A stretch of 64,000 nt of DNA from Kribbella qitaiheensis (GCF_014217565.1 NZ_CP043661.1:6696001-6760000); one strand, 5' to 3'; shown: positions 18,992-28,634, counted from the first letter of the stretch. Made by a program: numbers and translations. The notes: a model not told the origin generated them from the letters alone.

Positions 18992-21553
18992 TTGTCGGAC
19001 GCGGATGGCCGGGCTGAGGGACGGCGCGACTTTGCTGACCTCTTGCTCGACTTGAGGGTTCAGGCAGGGCTCTCCCAGGAGGAGTTGGCCGACCGGGCCG
19101 GACTGAGTGTCCGCACCATCCGTGAGCTCGAGGCAGGCCGGGTCGCGCGGCCACGGAAGGACTCCGCGCGGCTGCTCGCCGAGGGCCTCGGCCTGCGTGA
19201 CGGCGACGCCGGCAAGTTCCTCGTCGCCGCTGGTCACGCCACTGTTCGGCCCGTGATCGCAGTGGCTGCCCCGGCTCCGGCAGGGCTGCGCTGGCGCGGC
19301 ACCAGGCCGATCCCGGACGGCCTCGTCGGTCGCGAAACCGAGTTGATCGAGCTGGAGGGGCTGCTGCGGCAGAACCGCCTCGTCACGCTGGTCGGTCCGG
19401 GCGGCGTCGGCAAGACCGAGCTGGCTCTGGCCGCGGCCGACCGCTTCTCGGGTGCCGACACGACCGTGGTCGTCGTCGACCTGACCACGGTCCAGCGCGA
19501 CGCCGCAGTAGCGTCCGCGATCCTCGACGCCTTCGGGACCGCTCCCGGGACGTCCGACCTCGACGATGTACTGGCCGGCCGGAAGCCCGGCGACCTGGTG
19601 ATCGTGGAGGACAACGCCGAACACGTGCTCGACGGGGTCGCGACGGTGGCCAACCGGATGGTTCGCAGCTACCCCGGCATCGGCGTACTGGTGACGTCGC
19701 GGATCCCGCTCGGTCTGCCTCACGAGGTCGTACGCCGGGTGCAGGTGCTCGGCGTACCGGCGAACGACAAGGACTTTGCCGAGATCGCCGCGAGCCCAGC
19801 CGTAGAGATGTTCGTACGGCGCGCTGCCCGAGTGCGTCCGGGCTTCCAGCTGACCCAAGAGAACTCGGCGACCGTCGCCCGGCTCTGCCAGCGGCTGGAC
19901 GGGTTGCCGCTGGCCTTGGAACTGGCGGCCGCGCGGGCCGGGTCCCTGTCCGTGGAGACGATCCTCGCTGCGTTGGACGACAGGTTCCGGCTGCTGTCGG
20001 GGCCACGGCGGTTCGGCGCTCCACACCAGCGCACGCTTGCCGACACGATCGCCTGGAGTGTGGACGCGCTGTCCGACCCGGCGCGCCAATTGCTGTATCG
20101 CGCGTCGATGCTGGGCTCGCCGTTCACGCTGGACGCGGTGGTCGGCGTCTGCACGGGGCTGCCGATCGAGGCCGCCGACGTACCGATGCTGCTGGCCGAG
20201 CTGGTGGACAAGTCCCTGCTGCAGCCGGTGCTGGAGTTCGAGGCGCTGTACGGCGCGCGGTACAAGATGCTGGAGACGATCCGCGAGCACGCGTACGCCG
20301 GGTTGTCGTCGCAGGATGAGGACCTGACCGAGTTCCGCGATCGGACGGTCACCTGGTGCTCGACGTACGTGGAAGGGCTGGACGGGGCCTGGTCGAGTCC
20401 GGACCGGGACCGGCGGTACCGCGCCGCCAATGCGAACTCGGCCACTTTCGAGGTGGCGCTGGAGCGCGCGGCGGAGTTGGGGGAGTGGGACACGGTTGCG
20501 CGGATCGTGCTCGGATTCCGGGTCGCCTGGCAGTACCAGGCAAGCGTTGCGGAGAGCGGGATCCAATGGGCCGGCGCTGCTGCGGAACACGTGACCGACA
20601 AGGAGACCAGCGGTCGGTTGCTGGCGATCGCCGGTCGGCTCTCCAACCTCACCGGCGACGTCCGGGCCGCGCGGCGGCACTACGGTGAGGCGCGGACGTT
20701 GATGCCGCCCGAGTCGGAGATGGGCTTGGTGGCGCGGGCCGGCTGGGTATCGTCCGGCTCAGTGCTGCTCGACACTGTGAGCCTGGCCGAGATTCCGACG
20801 CTGGTAGAGGATGCACGCGGGCATGGTGACCCGCAGCGATCCGCGACCGTGCAGGCGATCTGCGGGCTCGCGCTAGCTCGCTGGGGACGGCTGCCCGAGG
20901 CCAAGGAGCTGCTGCTGGCCTGGGCGGCCGCGCTGTCCAACCCGGGGGTCTACCCGGACGAGATCGCGTACATGGCCCTGAGTCGGGTCGAGCTGGAGCT
21001 GGGCAACCTGGACGAGGCCCGCCGCTGGGCGGAGCTGGCCAGGGACAGCCAGGCCTCGGACGACCCGGAGCGGACCAAGGTGGCCGGCTGCCTGGCCATG
21101 GTGGAGTTCCAGGCCGGCAAGTACGACCAGGCCCGTTCTCTGCTGGACGAGGCGGACGCGGACATCCGTGGCCATCGGGGCTACTTCGACTACCTGGTGA
21201 TGCTGTACCGCAGCCGGTTGGCCCGGCAGAACGACGACGCGGAGCAGGCTCGCCTGTCGATCCGGGACGCCGTGAGCCGGCTGCTGGCCGAGGGGCGGGT
21301 CGTGTACCTGCTGGACGTGCTGCCCGAGGCTGTGGCGGTGCTGCACGCGCTGGGGCAGCACGAGCAGGCTGACCAGCTCTGCGGGCAACTGCTGGCCTGG
21401 CAGCGCACGATGGACCCGCCCATGCTCCCGACGGCCTGGGAGGTGCTGCAGGAGTCCTGCGCCCACGCCCCGGTGGCCGACGGCTGGCCTGAGCCCGACC
21501 CTGCCGAGTCGGTCCAGCGGCTGGCCGACGACGTACTGACCGCGCTTTCCTGA
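18992..21553 (+). CDS. XRE helix-turn-helix / NB-ARC ATPase / TPR regulator
   Basis: 853 residues from TTG 18992. Residues about 12-70 form an XRE-type DNA-binding domain (LRVQAGLSQEELADRAGLSV then RTIRELEAGR). An NB-ARC/AAA ATPase follows: Walker A GPGGVGKTELAL at about 135, Walker B-like GDLVIVEDNAEHV, the sensor VLVTSRIPLG and the GLPLALELAAAR motif. The C-terminal 400 residues are helical repeats of TPR type (for example LSRVELELGNLDEARRWAEL). This is the domain plan of AfsR/MalT-like STAND switches without the SARP domain: ligand or partner binding to the repeats drives ATP-dependent activation of DNA binding. Target genes unknown. The 541 bases before it hold no convincing gene. Confidence 0.9.
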   Translation: MSDADGRAEGRRDFADLLLDLRVQAGLSQEELADRAGLSVRTIRELEAGRVARPRKDSARLLAEGLGLRDGDAGKFLVAAGHATVRPVIAVAAPAPAGLRWRGTRPIPDGLVGRETELIELEGLLRQNRLVTLVGPGGVGKTELALAAADRFSGADTTVVVVDLTTVQRDAAVASAILDAFGTAPGTSDLDDVLAGRKPGDLVIVEDNAEHVLDGVATVANRMVRSYPGIGVLVTSRIPLGLPHEVVRRVQVLGVPANDKDFAEIAASPAVEMFVRRAARVRPGFQLTQENSATVARLCQRLDGLPLALELAAARAGSLSVETILAALDDRFRLLSGPRRFGAPHQRTLADTIAWSVDALSDPARQLLYRASMLGSPFTLDAVVGVCTGLPIEAADVPMLLAELVDKSLLQPVLEFEALYGARYKMLETIREHAYAGLSSQDEDLTEFRDRTVTWCSTYVEGLDGAWSSPDRDRRYRAANANSATFEVALERAAELGEWDTVARIVLGFRVAWQYQASVAESGIQWAGAAAEHVTDKETSGRLLAIAGRLSNLTGDVRAARRHYGEARTLMPPESEMGLVARAGWVSSGSVLLDTVSLAEIPTLVEDARGHGDPQRSATVQAICGLALARWGRLPEAKELLLAWAAALSNPGVYPDEIAYMALSRVELELGNLDEARRWAELARDSQASDDPERTKVAGCLAMVEFQAGKYDQARSLLDEADADIRGHRGYFDYLVMLYRSRLARQNDDAEQARLSIRDAVSRLLAEGRVVYLLDVLPEAVAVLHALGQHEQADQLCGQLLAWQRTMDPPMLPTAWEVLQESCAHAPVADGWPEPDPAESVQRLADDVLTALS

Positions 21554-22074
21554 CGCGGATCCCGCCAAGCTGCCGGAGAACTGCCGGTACTTCTGCCTCG
21601 TCCTGACATACGGCCGGACACAAGAATTACAGCCGTAGGACAGGTTCCACGAGACAGAGATCCGAGACCGGGTTCGGGCTCACGGCAGGGATTGGGGTGG
21701 TGGGCTGTGACGAGGCAAGCGCAGTTCACCGCAGTGCCGGAATGGCTCGAGCAGCAGGAGCAGGCGACGCGGAGTACATCCGGCAACCGGACGGTGGGGG
21801 CGCCGATCGGTTGCCGAGAGCTCCGGAGTGCTGCGTCGTGCGGATCTGTCCTACGCGAAACCGGGTGCCGTGCGCCGTCAGGGCACCGGACCCGGGGCGA
21901 GGTCCCAGCAGCGGTCAGGCACACGACACAGGGGACGAGTGCTGACTCGGTCGATACGGGAAAGCCGGTGGGTTTGGTCACCCGCCGGTGGGTCGACCGC
22001 TGGGATCTCCCGGGGGGAATCGCGGTGAATCGCACAGGGGACGAGTCGCCGCACAGCCGGTACCAAGCGTTGAG

Positions 22075-22101
22075 GAGCTGACACCGAGGGGGAGTCAGCT
22101 C
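22075..22101. terminator. 8-bp hairpin in a gene-poor stretch
   Basis: GAGCTGAC (22075-22082) and GTCAGCTC (22094-22101) pair perfectly across an 11-base purine-rich loop. It lies in the 712-base gap 21554-22265. The gap has only an unconvincing 129-codon frame (21692-22081) ending inside this hairpin, plus the tandem repeats at 22188. Confidence 0.35.
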
Positions 22102-22187
22102 ACGGTGAGGTGGAGGCCAGCGGAGGGGTTGGCCGCCACCTCACCGCGCTGCTTTCGCGCCCACCACCCTCCGTCTTCCTCCCGCCC

Positions 22188-22250
22188 TACCACTCTCTTT
22201 CCTCCGGCCCCTACCACTCTCTTTCCTCCGGCCCCACCACTCTCTTTCCT
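22188..22250. repeat. 24-bp tandem repeat, about 2.6 copies
   Basis: Unit TACCACTCTCTTTCCTCCGG plus CCCC, at 22188-22211 and 22212-22235, with a third truncated copy (lacking the first T) at 22236-22250. Strongly pyrimidine-rich on the plus strand, 15 bases past the stop of the PNPOx-like gene. Confidence 0.85.
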
Positions 22251-22265
22251 TCCTTCCCTTCGTCT

Positions 22266-22778
22266 TTATTGCTTCTTGAACAAGGCCGCCTTGTCGAAGG
22301 CGTAGCCGACCATCCAGCTGGGTTGCAGCCGGCAGTAGGCGATGTCCGGACCCCAGCTGCTCGGCGAACTCCCGTAGTGCGCGGTCAGATGCGCCTCGAT
22401 CTCGGCGAAGTCCGGATGCTCGGGGGTGAGGAATTCCACGTCCCCATGGCTGAACACCCCGATCCGCTCGCCGTCGACGTACGAGAGGCTTGCGGCGGGC
22501 CTGGCTCGCAGATGCCGCACCTTGGCCGCCGTACCGGAGGTCGTGAACACCCACCGCGTGTGCAGGAAGTGTCCGTCGACCGCGCTGATCCGCGGCTCGT
22601 TGTGGGCCGTCACAGTGGCCAGATTGAGCGTGCACATGCCGGTCAGGACCTGAACCAGTTCCTGGGCGTCCAGGTGCCGCTCGTCCTTGATGATGTTGCG
22701 GAGACGCTCGGTCGACCTCTCGTAGGCCGCATCCAGTAGGCGCTGCAGGTCGGCGATTTCCTCGGGGGTGTCCAACAT
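22266..22778 (-). CDS. pyridoxamine 5'-phosphate oxidase-like (PNPOx/FMN-binding split barrel) protein
   Basis: 170 residues from ATG 22778 (MLDTPEEIADLQRLLDAAYE); an in-frame GTG at 22802 is possible but has no better site. After a helical N-terminus, the split-barrel core reads MCTLNLATVTAHNEPRISAV, DGHFLHTRWVFTTSGTAAKV and RARPAASLSYVDGERIGVFS. Such proteins bind FMN, F420 or heme at a dimer interface and act as small-molecule reductases or oxidases; the cofactor here is not decidable. Divergent from degV, with a 53-base shared upstream region. Confidence 0.8.
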   Translation of the reverse strand: MLDTPEEIADLQRLLDAAYERSTERLRNIIKDERHLDAQELVQVLTGMCTLNLATVTAHNEPRISAVDGHFLHTRWVFTTSGTAAKVRHLRARPAASLSYVDGERIGVFSHGDVEFLTPEHPDFAEIEAHLTAHYGSSPSSWGPDIAYCRLQPSWMVGYAFDKAALFKKQ

Positions 22779-22831
22779 GCTTCGCAGTCTGACACCAGGC
22801 ACGGACGAAAACTGTCCGGTAACCTCGCTGC

Positions 22832-23674
22832 ATGTCAGCCCGCGTGCACGTCGTCACCGACTCCACCGCGGGTCTGTCGGCGCACGAGGTGCTCCGGCTC
22901 CCGCTGACCGTCGTACCGCTCCAGGTCGTGATCGGCGGGATCTCGTACGACGACGGTGCCACCAGCGCGGATGCGGTCGCGGAGGCGCTCAAGACGTTCA
23001 CCCCGGTTTCGACCAGCCGGCCGGCTCCGCAGTCGTTCGCCGATACGTATGCCGCATGCGCCGCCGACGGCGCTGAGGCCATCGTTTCGATCCACTTGTC
23101 CGGGGACATGTCCGGCACGTTCGAGGCGGCGATGATCGGCGCGAAGGAGTCGCCGATCCCGGTCCGCGTGGTCGATTCGCGGTCGCTCGGGATGGGGCTC
23201 GGGTTCCCGGTTCTCGCGGCAGCCGCTGCCGCTGCCGCCGGCGCGGACCAGGCCGGCGTCGAGGCGGCCGCCCGGGCCCGGATGTCGGCGGTGTCGTCGT
23301 ACTTCTACGTGGACACCCTCGAGTACTTGCGCCGCGGCGGCCGAATCGGTGCCGCCCAAGCCCTTTTCGGTACTGCGCTCGCGGTCAAACCACTCCTGAC
23401 CATCAGCGGCGGCCGAATCGTGCCACTCGAAAAAGTCCGTACGTCGAGCCGCGCGATCGCCCGTCTGGCCGACATCGCCGTCCAGCGAGCCGGCGACGGC
23501 CCGGTCCAACTGGCAGTCCACCATCTCGCCAACCTGGACAAGGCCCAAACCCTCGCCGACGGCCTCGCCGACCGCCTGCCCCAAGCCGACGAAATAGTCC
23601 TCCGCGAAGTAGGCGCCGTCATCGGCGCGCACGTGGGCCCCGGCCTCCTCGCCGTCGTGGTAGCCCCGCACTAG
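22832..23674 (+). CDS. DegV family protein (fatty-acid binding)
   Basis: 280 residues, the standard length. Family landmarks: the start VHVVTDSTAGLS, the T/S-rich ligand site TSRPAPQSFADTY, the SIHLSGDMSGTFEAA segment, and VDTLEYLRRGGRIGAAQALF with the GRI motif. DegV/FakB proteins bind a fatty acid between two domains and present it to a fatty-acid kinase. In actinobacteria degV often lies, as here, upstream of comEA-comEC and holA. Confidence 0.93.
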   Translation: MSARVHVVTDSTAGLSAHEVLRLPLTVVPLQVVIGGISYDDGATSADAVAEALKTFTPVSTSRPAPQSFADTYAACAADGAEAIVSIHLSGDMSGTFEAAMIGAKESPIPVRVVDSRSLGMGLGFPVLAAAAAAAAGADQAGVEAAARARMSAVSSYFYVDTLEYLRRGGRIGAAQALFGTALAVKPLLTISGGRIVPLEKVRTSSRAIARLADIAVQRAGDGPVQLAVHHLANLDKAQTLADGLADRLPQADEIVLREVGAVIGAHVGPGLLAVVVAPH

Positions 23675-23779
23675 CACCGCCCACCTCGGCCCCGTCCTCG
23701 GGCGCCCGCCCTCGGTTGCGTTTTCCACAGGCTTGAAATTGATCCGGCCGGAGGGCCGAACCCTCGTACTTTCTCTGGC

Positions 23780-24682
23780 GTGAAGGTCAGACGCCGCACC
23801 CCAGCACCCGACCCAGGCGGTCGCCTGCGTGCCCTCGCCCGGCTGAACGCGGCCACGCCGGGAGCGGTGCGACGTGTGCCGCCGGCGAGCGTCGAGCAGC
23901 TGCAGAGCGTCGAGCTGCTGGCGAGTGGTGGGCAGAGGGCGAGCGCTGGGCTGCTGGGGAGTGATGACGAGGTGGGGAGTGATGAGGAGGTGCGAGGTGG
24001 ATGGATTCCCGAAAGCGTGGTGCCCGAACGACTCCGCGGCAGCCGATGGGCCCTGGCCCCGCGGCACGTCGCCGTGGTCGCCATCATCCTGCTGCTCGGC
24101 TTGGTCTGGGCAGGCTGGTCGCTCTTCCACAGCCGACCCGAAGTCATCCCCGACGCACACCCGTCACCGCCCTCAGCAGTGGGCGGATCACCCGTCACCC
24201 AACCATCAACTCCCGGTGCCCCAACCCCATCTCCATCGCCCCAGGAGCTCGTCGTGGACGTAGCAGGCAAAGTCCGCCGCCCCGGCCTGGTGCGAGCCAA
24301 GCCCGGCTCCCGAGTAGCCGACGTGCTCGCCCTGGCCGGCGGAGCCCTGCCCGGCGTCGACCTGACCAGCCTCAACCTCGCCCGCCAGGTCTCCGACGGC
24401 GAACAAATCCTCGTAGGCATCCCAGGCAACGCCCCACCACCCACAACCCCAGGCCCCGCCACCACCCCCGGCGCCGAGCCTCCAACCGCAACCCCCGTAG
24501 ACCTCAACAAAGCAACCCTCGCCGACCTGGAGGCCCTCCCCGGAGTCGGCCCAGTCCTGGCCCAGCGAATCCTCGACTGGCGAACAGAACACGGCCGCTT
24601 CACCACAATCGACGAACTCCAGGAGGTCACCGGAGTAGGCGAGAAGAAATTCGAATCCCTGAAACCCCATGTCCACGTCTAA
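23780..24682 (+). CDS. comEA: ComEA-like helix-hairpin-helix DNA-binding protein
   Basis: 300 residues from GTG 23780. One membrane helix lies at about residues 95-112 (HVAVVAIILLLGLVWAGW). A Pro/Ser/Thr-rich spacer and an SLBB-type domain (VVDVAGKVRRPGLVRAKPGS, then VADVLALAGG) follow. At the end are two helix-hairpin-helix motifs: LNKATLADLEALPGVGPVLA and IDELQEVTGVGEKKFESL. It would bind double-stranded DNA outside the membrane for uptake. The cytoplasmic N-terminus of 90 residues contains an imperfect internal duplication (GSDDEVGSDEEV). It overlaps the comEC start by 14 bases. Confidence 0.9.
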   Translation: MKVRRRTPAPDPGGRLRALARLNAATPGAVRRVPPASVEQLQSVELLASGGQRASAGLLGSDDEVGSDEEVRGGWIPESVVPERLRGSRWALAPRHVAVVAIILLLGLVWAGWSLFHSRPEVIPDAHPSPPSAVGGSPVTQPSTPGAPTPSPSPQELVVDVAGKVRRPGLVRAKPGSRVADVLALAGGALPGVDLTSLNLARQVSDGEQILVGIPGNAPPPTTPGPATTPGAEPPTATPVDLNKATLADLEALPGVGPVLAQRILDWRTEHGRFTTIDELQEVTGVGEKKFESLKPHVHV

Positions 24683-27119
24683 CCCCACCCCACCACCGGA
24701 CGAGCCACCCGCTGTACCCGTGCCCTCGCTGGGGGAGGTGGCGGACCGATCCACTTCATCGCCTGTGGTGTCTGGGCAGGCGGAGGTGGAGCCGTGGGAT
24801 GTGCGGCTGCTGGTTCCGGCGGGTGCGGGTTGGGCGACCGCGGTGATTTTGATCGGTCAGCACCCACTGGCGGGGGTGCTGACCGGCACAATCGCGCTCC
24901 TGCTCGCCGGTGTCCTGTTCGTGGGATTCCGGCGAGGTCCGGTCGTCGTGACGGCTGTCGGGGTGACTGTCGTAGTGGCGGGCATGGCGTTCGCAGCCGC
25001 CTTGCAAGTGCAGAGCCTTCGAGCCGGGCCAGTGCGGGAGCTGGCATCGACCGAGGCAGCAGTGAAGGTCCGGTTGAAGATCGACGGCGACCCAGCCGTC
25101 CGGAGTACTACAAGCAGGCGACCGCCGTACGTGGTGGTTCGTGCGACGATCGAGGAGATAACTGGGCGAGGACAGACAACGCGAGTGCGTACGCCGGTGC
25201 TGGTGATCGGATCAGTTCAGTGGAAGGACGTCCGGTTCGGCCAACATCTCGAAGCGGGCGGCCGATTAGGACCGGTCGAGTCGGGTTCCGACGTCGCCGC
25301 CATGCTCTCGGCACGAGCAGCCCCGAAGGTTCTCGACGAACCATCCTGGTGGCTGCGAGCCGCCGAACGAGTACGACTCGGGCTCCGGCAAGCAGTCGCC
25401 GGCGAGCCGGAGGCCGTGCGTGGCTTGGTTCCAGCCCTGGTGATGGGTGACGAATCCGCCCTGCCGACCGAGCTGGCCGACGACTTCAAAGTCACCGGCT
25501 TGACCCACCTGTCGGCCGTCTCGGGTACGAACCTCACCCTCCTACTCGCGTTCGTCCTACCGCTTGCCCGGCTGCTCGGAGTCCGCGCCCGCGGGCTCAA
25601 CATCGTCGGCCTCGCGATGGTGGCCGTGTTCGTCGTACTCGCACGCCCCCAGCCAAGCGTCCTGCGCGCCGCCGTCATGGGCTTGGTCGCATTGGCCGCG
25701 ATGACAAGCAGCGGCGGTCGACGAAGAGCGGTGCGCACCTTGTCGGTCGCAGTTCTCGCCCTACTCCTACTCGACACCTCACTAGCAAGATCTGCCGGTT
25801 TCGCCCTGTCGGTACTAGCCACCGCCGGCATCGTGCTCCTCGGCCCAACCTGGCGCGACGCACTGGCCACCTGGATGCCGGTACGCTTAGCTGAAGCGAT
25901 CGCCTGCCCGCTAGCCGCGCAGATCGCCTGTACTCCGGTGGTCGCGTGGCTGTCGGGTCAGGTCTCGCTGGTGGCAGTAGCGGCAAACCTCCTCGCCGGA
26001 CCAGCCGTAGGCCCCGCCACGATCATCGGATTCGGCACGGCCGGTATCGCCTTGCTGAGCGCAGATCTGGCTCGCCTGGCCGGTTGGGTCGCGGGCTGGC
26101 CGGCGCGCTGGATCATCCTCATCGCTCAGCAAGGAGCAGATCTCCCAGGCGCCGCGAGTGCTTGGCCCGCCACGGTGATCGGCGTCGGCGTACTCACGCT
26201 GCTCTGCCTCGCCCTGATCATCGGCCTGCACCGCATCCTCGCGAAGCCGATCGCCGTGGTGCTGGCCGTAGTACTAGTTGCTGTCGTCGTACTTCGCCCA
26301 GTCGGTTCGCTCACCTGGCCGCCAAAGGGCTGGCTTCTCGTGGCTTGCGATGTGGGCCAAGGCGACGGCCTCGTACTGCGAATTGGCGGCGACGCAGCGA
26401 TCGTCGTGGACACCGGCCCGGATCCCGCGGTCATGGACCATTGCTTGCGCGAGTTGCAGGTGACGCATGTGCCCGTGCTTGTCTTCACGCACTTCCACGC
26501 GGACCACGTCGGGGGACTGGCCGGAGTACTGCATGGTCGCAAGGTCGACGAGATCGAGATGACGCCGTACTTCTCACCTGCTGCCGAGTACAGGCGCGTT
26601 GCCGAGTTGGCGGAGCTGCATCGGATACCGCTGCGGACGGTCGCGTTCCACGAGCAGCGGTCGGTCGGTCCGGTGAGCTGGACCGCTCTCTGGCCGGCGC
26701 GGGTTCCCGCTCTGCCGCAGTCGGGCCGATCTTCGGCGACGCCGACCGATGAGGGGTCGCCGGAGAACAACGCCAGCATCGCGATGATGGTCCAGGTCTC
26801 CGGCCTGCGTCTGCTCCTGACCGGCGACCTCGAACCAGAGTCCCAACGAGCCGTCCTGGCCACGGGGGTCGACCTCAGAGCCGACGTACTCAAGGTCCCG
26901 CACCACGGCTCCGCCCAGCAGGACCCCATTTTCATCCAGTCCACCGGCGCCAAACTCGCCCTCATCTCCGCCGGTATCGACAACGACTACGGCCACCCGG
27001 CCCCCCGCACCCTCGACCTCCTCACCCACGCAGGCATGACCATCGCCCGAACCGACATCCAGGGCTCCCTCGCCGTCCTGACCACCGACCAGCACCTCTC
27101 CCTCACCACCCACCGGTGA
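24669..27119 (+). CDS. comEC: ComEC/Rec2 family competence protein
   Basis: 816 residues, typical length. The N-terminal region has two helices and a soluble OB-like domain, then the multi-helix Competence channel domain (LTHLSAVSGTNLTLLLAF, where SG..N is the family motif). At the C-terminus is a metallo-beta-lactamase domain with FTHFHADHVGG (about residues 606-616), LLTGDLEPESQ and VLKVPHHGSAQQD, all metal-ligand motifs present. It forms the channel for single-stranded DNA entry and may digest the second strand. The start overlaps comEA. Natural competence in this genus is not established; the genes are kept widely. Confidence 0.93.
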   Translation: MSTSNPTPPPDEPPAVPVPSLGEVADRSTSSPVVSGQAEVEPWDVRLLVPAGAGWATAVILIGQHPLAGVLTGTIALLLAGVLFVGFRRGPVVVTAVGVTVVVAGMAFAAALQVQSLRAGPVRELASTEAAVKVRLKIDGDPAVRSTTSRRPPYVVVRATIEEITGRGQTTRVRTPVLVIGSVQWKDVRFGQHLEAGGRLGPVESGSDVAAMLSARAAPKVLDEPSWWLRAAERVRLGLRQAVAGEPEAVRGLVPALVMGDESALPTELADDFKVTGLTHLSAVSGTNLTLLLAFVLPLARLLGVRARGLNIVGLAMVAVFVVLARPQPSVLRAAVMGLVALAAMTSSGGRRRAVRTLSVAVLALLLLDTSLARSAGFALSVLATAGIVLLGPTWRDALATWMPVRLAEAIACPLAAQIACTPVVAWLSGQVSLVAVAANLLAGPAVGPATIIGFGTAGIALLSADLARLAGWVAGWPARWIILIAQQGADLPGAASAWPATVIGVGVLTLLCLALIIGLHRILAKPIAVVLAVVLVAVVVLRPVGSLTWPPKGWLLVACDVGQGDGLVLRIGGDAAIVVDTGPDPAVMDHCLRELQVTHVPVLVFTHFHADHVGGLAGVLHGRKVDEIEMTPYFSPAAEYRRVAELAELHRIPLRTVAFHEQRSVGPVSWTALWPARVPALPQSGRSSATPTDEGSPENNASIAMMVQVSGLRLLLTGDLEPESQRAVLATGVDLRADVLKVPHHGSAQQDPIFIQSTGAKLALISAGIDNDYGHPAPRTLDLLTHAGMTIARTDIQGSLAVLTTDQHLSLTTHR

Positions 27120-27249
27120 CCTCCTCGCTGTTGACCGCCGACCAACACCTCTCTCACCGCCCACCGGTGACCTGTCCCGCCTCCGATCAGCAGGCGGGCC
27201 GTGGGGGTGTCGTGGATTGTCGGCGCGGCGTGGGATGCTGACGGGCGTT

Positions 27250-28233
27250 ATGGCAGCTCGAAAGAATTCCGCGCCCAAGCTCGGCGACGTCCTGCTGGTG
27301 ACGGGCGCCGAGACGTTCCTGGCCGACCGGGCGGTCCGTTCCGCGATCGTGGCAGTGTCGAAGGACACCGCCGACGTGGAGGTGACCGACGTCGCCGCGG
27401 CCGATCTCGATGTCGGGGTGTTCGCCGAGCTGACCGGCCCCTCGCTGTTCGCGACCGAGCGAGTCCTCGTACTGCGGGCGCTCGAGACCCTGCCTGCGGA
27501 GATGGTGCCGCACCTGTTGGAGTACGCAGGTTCGCCGGCTGACGATGTGCTGGTGGTCCTCGTGCACTCAGGTGGGCAGAAGGGCAAGGCGGTCCTCGAC
27601 AAGTTGCGGAAGGCCTCGGTCAACGAAGTGGTCGCGACCGCGCCGAAGACCTGGGAGCTGCCCCAGTTCGTGCTCGGTGAGGTTCGGCTTCTGAAAGGGA
27701 GCATCGACGAGCGTGGTGCGACCGCTCTTGTCGATGCCGTTGGACACGACCTGCGGGCGCTTGCCGGTGCGTGTTCGCAACTGGTGTCGGACTCCGACGG
27801 GCAGCCGATCAACCAGGACCTGATCAGTCAGTACTTCGGCGGTCGCGCCGAGGTGACCAGCTTCGCCGTTGCCGACGCCGCGATCGCGGGCCGGACGGAG
27901 CCTGCGCTCGAACAGTTGCGCTGGGCGTTGGACTGCGGAGTCGCGTCAGTCCTCGTCACCAGCGCGATGGCTGGTGGGCTCCGCGGGCTGGCGAAGTACA
28001 CGAGTGCGCCAAGTGGTCTTCGCGAGGCAGACCTGGCCCGCGAGGTCGGCGTACCGCCGTGGAAGCTGAAGACCCTGAAGCAACAAGCCCGCGGCTGGAC
28101 CGCAGGCGGCCTGGCCACCGCCATCAAGGCGGTCGCCCAAGCAGACGCCGACGTCAAAGGCGCCTCCGGCGACGCCGGCTACGCCCTCGAGCGAATGGTG
28201 ATCACAGTCAGCCGCGCCCACGGCCGCCGCTAA
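27250..28233 (+). CDS. holA: DNA polymerase III subunit delta
   Basis: About 327 residues from ATG 27250 (MAARKNSAPKLGDVLLVTGA); in-frame ATG 27235 is an alternative. The delta N-terminal domain carries VLLVTGAETFLADRAVR (the remnant P-loop region), then FAELTGPSLFATERVLVLRA and ADDVLVVLVHSGGQKGKAVL. The C-terminal collar part includes FGGRAEVTSFAVADAAIAGR and REVGVPPWKLKTLKQQARGW. It opens the beta clamp during loading. Position between comEC and rpsT is the standard order. A hairpin directly after the stop probably ends the transcript. Confidence 0.95.
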   Translation: MAARKNSAPKLGDVLLVTGAETFLADRAVRSAIVAVSKDTADVEVTDVAAADLDVGVFAELTGPSLFATERVLVLRALETLPAEMVPHLLEYAGSPADDVLVVLVHSGGQKGKAVLDKLRKASVNEVVATAPKTWELPQFVLGEVRLLKGSIDERGATALVDAVGHDLRALAGACSQLVSDSDGQPINQDLISQYFGGRAEVTSFAVADAAIAGRTEPALEQLRWALDCGVASVLVTSAMAGGLRGLAKYTSAPSGLREADLAREVGVPPWKLKTLKQQARGWTAGGLATAIKAVAQADADVKGASGDAGYALERMVITVSRAHGRR

Positions 28234-28234
28234 C

Positions 28235-28282
28235 CCCCTACAGATTTAGGGGACCGACCGCCACTGAACCCAACAGGTTCAG
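28235..28282 (+). terminator. two tandem hairpins after holA
   Basis: CCCCTA (28235-28240) pairs with TAGGGG (28247-28252), and 11 bases later CTGAACC (28264-28270) pairs with GGTTCAG (28276-28282) around CAACA. Together with the rpsT terminator they separate two convergent transcripts. Confidence 0.6.
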
Positions 28283-28327
28283 GGTCCAGCCGGCGCTGAA
28301 CTCAGCAGGTTTTTGGGGACGCAAAAA

Positions 28328-28362
28328 CGATCGGCCTGGTCCGGTGGCGGATAGGCCGATCG
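28328..28362 (-). terminator. intrinsic terminator of rpsT
   Basis: CGATCGGCCT (28328-28337) and AGGCCGATCG (28353-28362) form a perfect 10-bp stem with a 15-base loop. On the minus strand the stem is followed by C-free TTTTT (plus strand AAAAA at 28323-28327), giving a classical rho-independent terminator 12 bases after the rpsT stop. Confidence 0.85.
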
Positions 28363-28373
28363 TCAGGGCGCGA

Positions 28374-28634
28374 TCAGAGAGAAGCGGCCTTCTTGAAGAT
28401 GGACGACTTCCGGTTGGCGGCCTGGTTGGCGTGGATAACGCCCTTGCTGGCAGCCTTGTCGAGCAGGCGAGCCGCCACGCGGGCGTTCTCCTGCGCCTTC
28501 GGGGCATCGCCGGCGTCGGCGGCCTCACGGAAGCGGCGAACTGCCGTCTTGAGGGTCGACTTCACAGACTTGTTGCGAAGCCGCGCATCCTCGTTCTGGC
28601 GGTTGCGCTTGATCTGGGACTTGATGTTCGCCAC
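28374..28634 (-). CDS. rpsT: 30S ribosomal protein S20
   Basis: 86 residues, full length, very basic. Begins MANIKSQIKRNRQNEDARLR (GTG start) and contains the conserved KSTLKTAVRRF and ASKGVIHANQAANRKSSIF. It binds 16S rRNA early in 30S assembly. Convergent with holA, as in most actinobacteria. Confidence 0.98.
   Translation of the reverse strand: MANIKSQIKRNRQNEDARLRNKSVKSTLKTAVRRFREAADAGDAPKAQENARVAARLLDKAASKGVIHANQAANRKSSIFKKAASL

Noticed and set aside
18941..20680. 579-codon minus-strand frame over the NB-ARC regulator
   Set aside because: Antisense to Walker A and the rest of a recognisable protein.
21692..22081. 129-codon plus-strand frame in the gap after the NB-ARC regulator
   Set aside because: The C-terminal third looks slightly protein-like, but there is no domain or clear start; not enough to call a gene.
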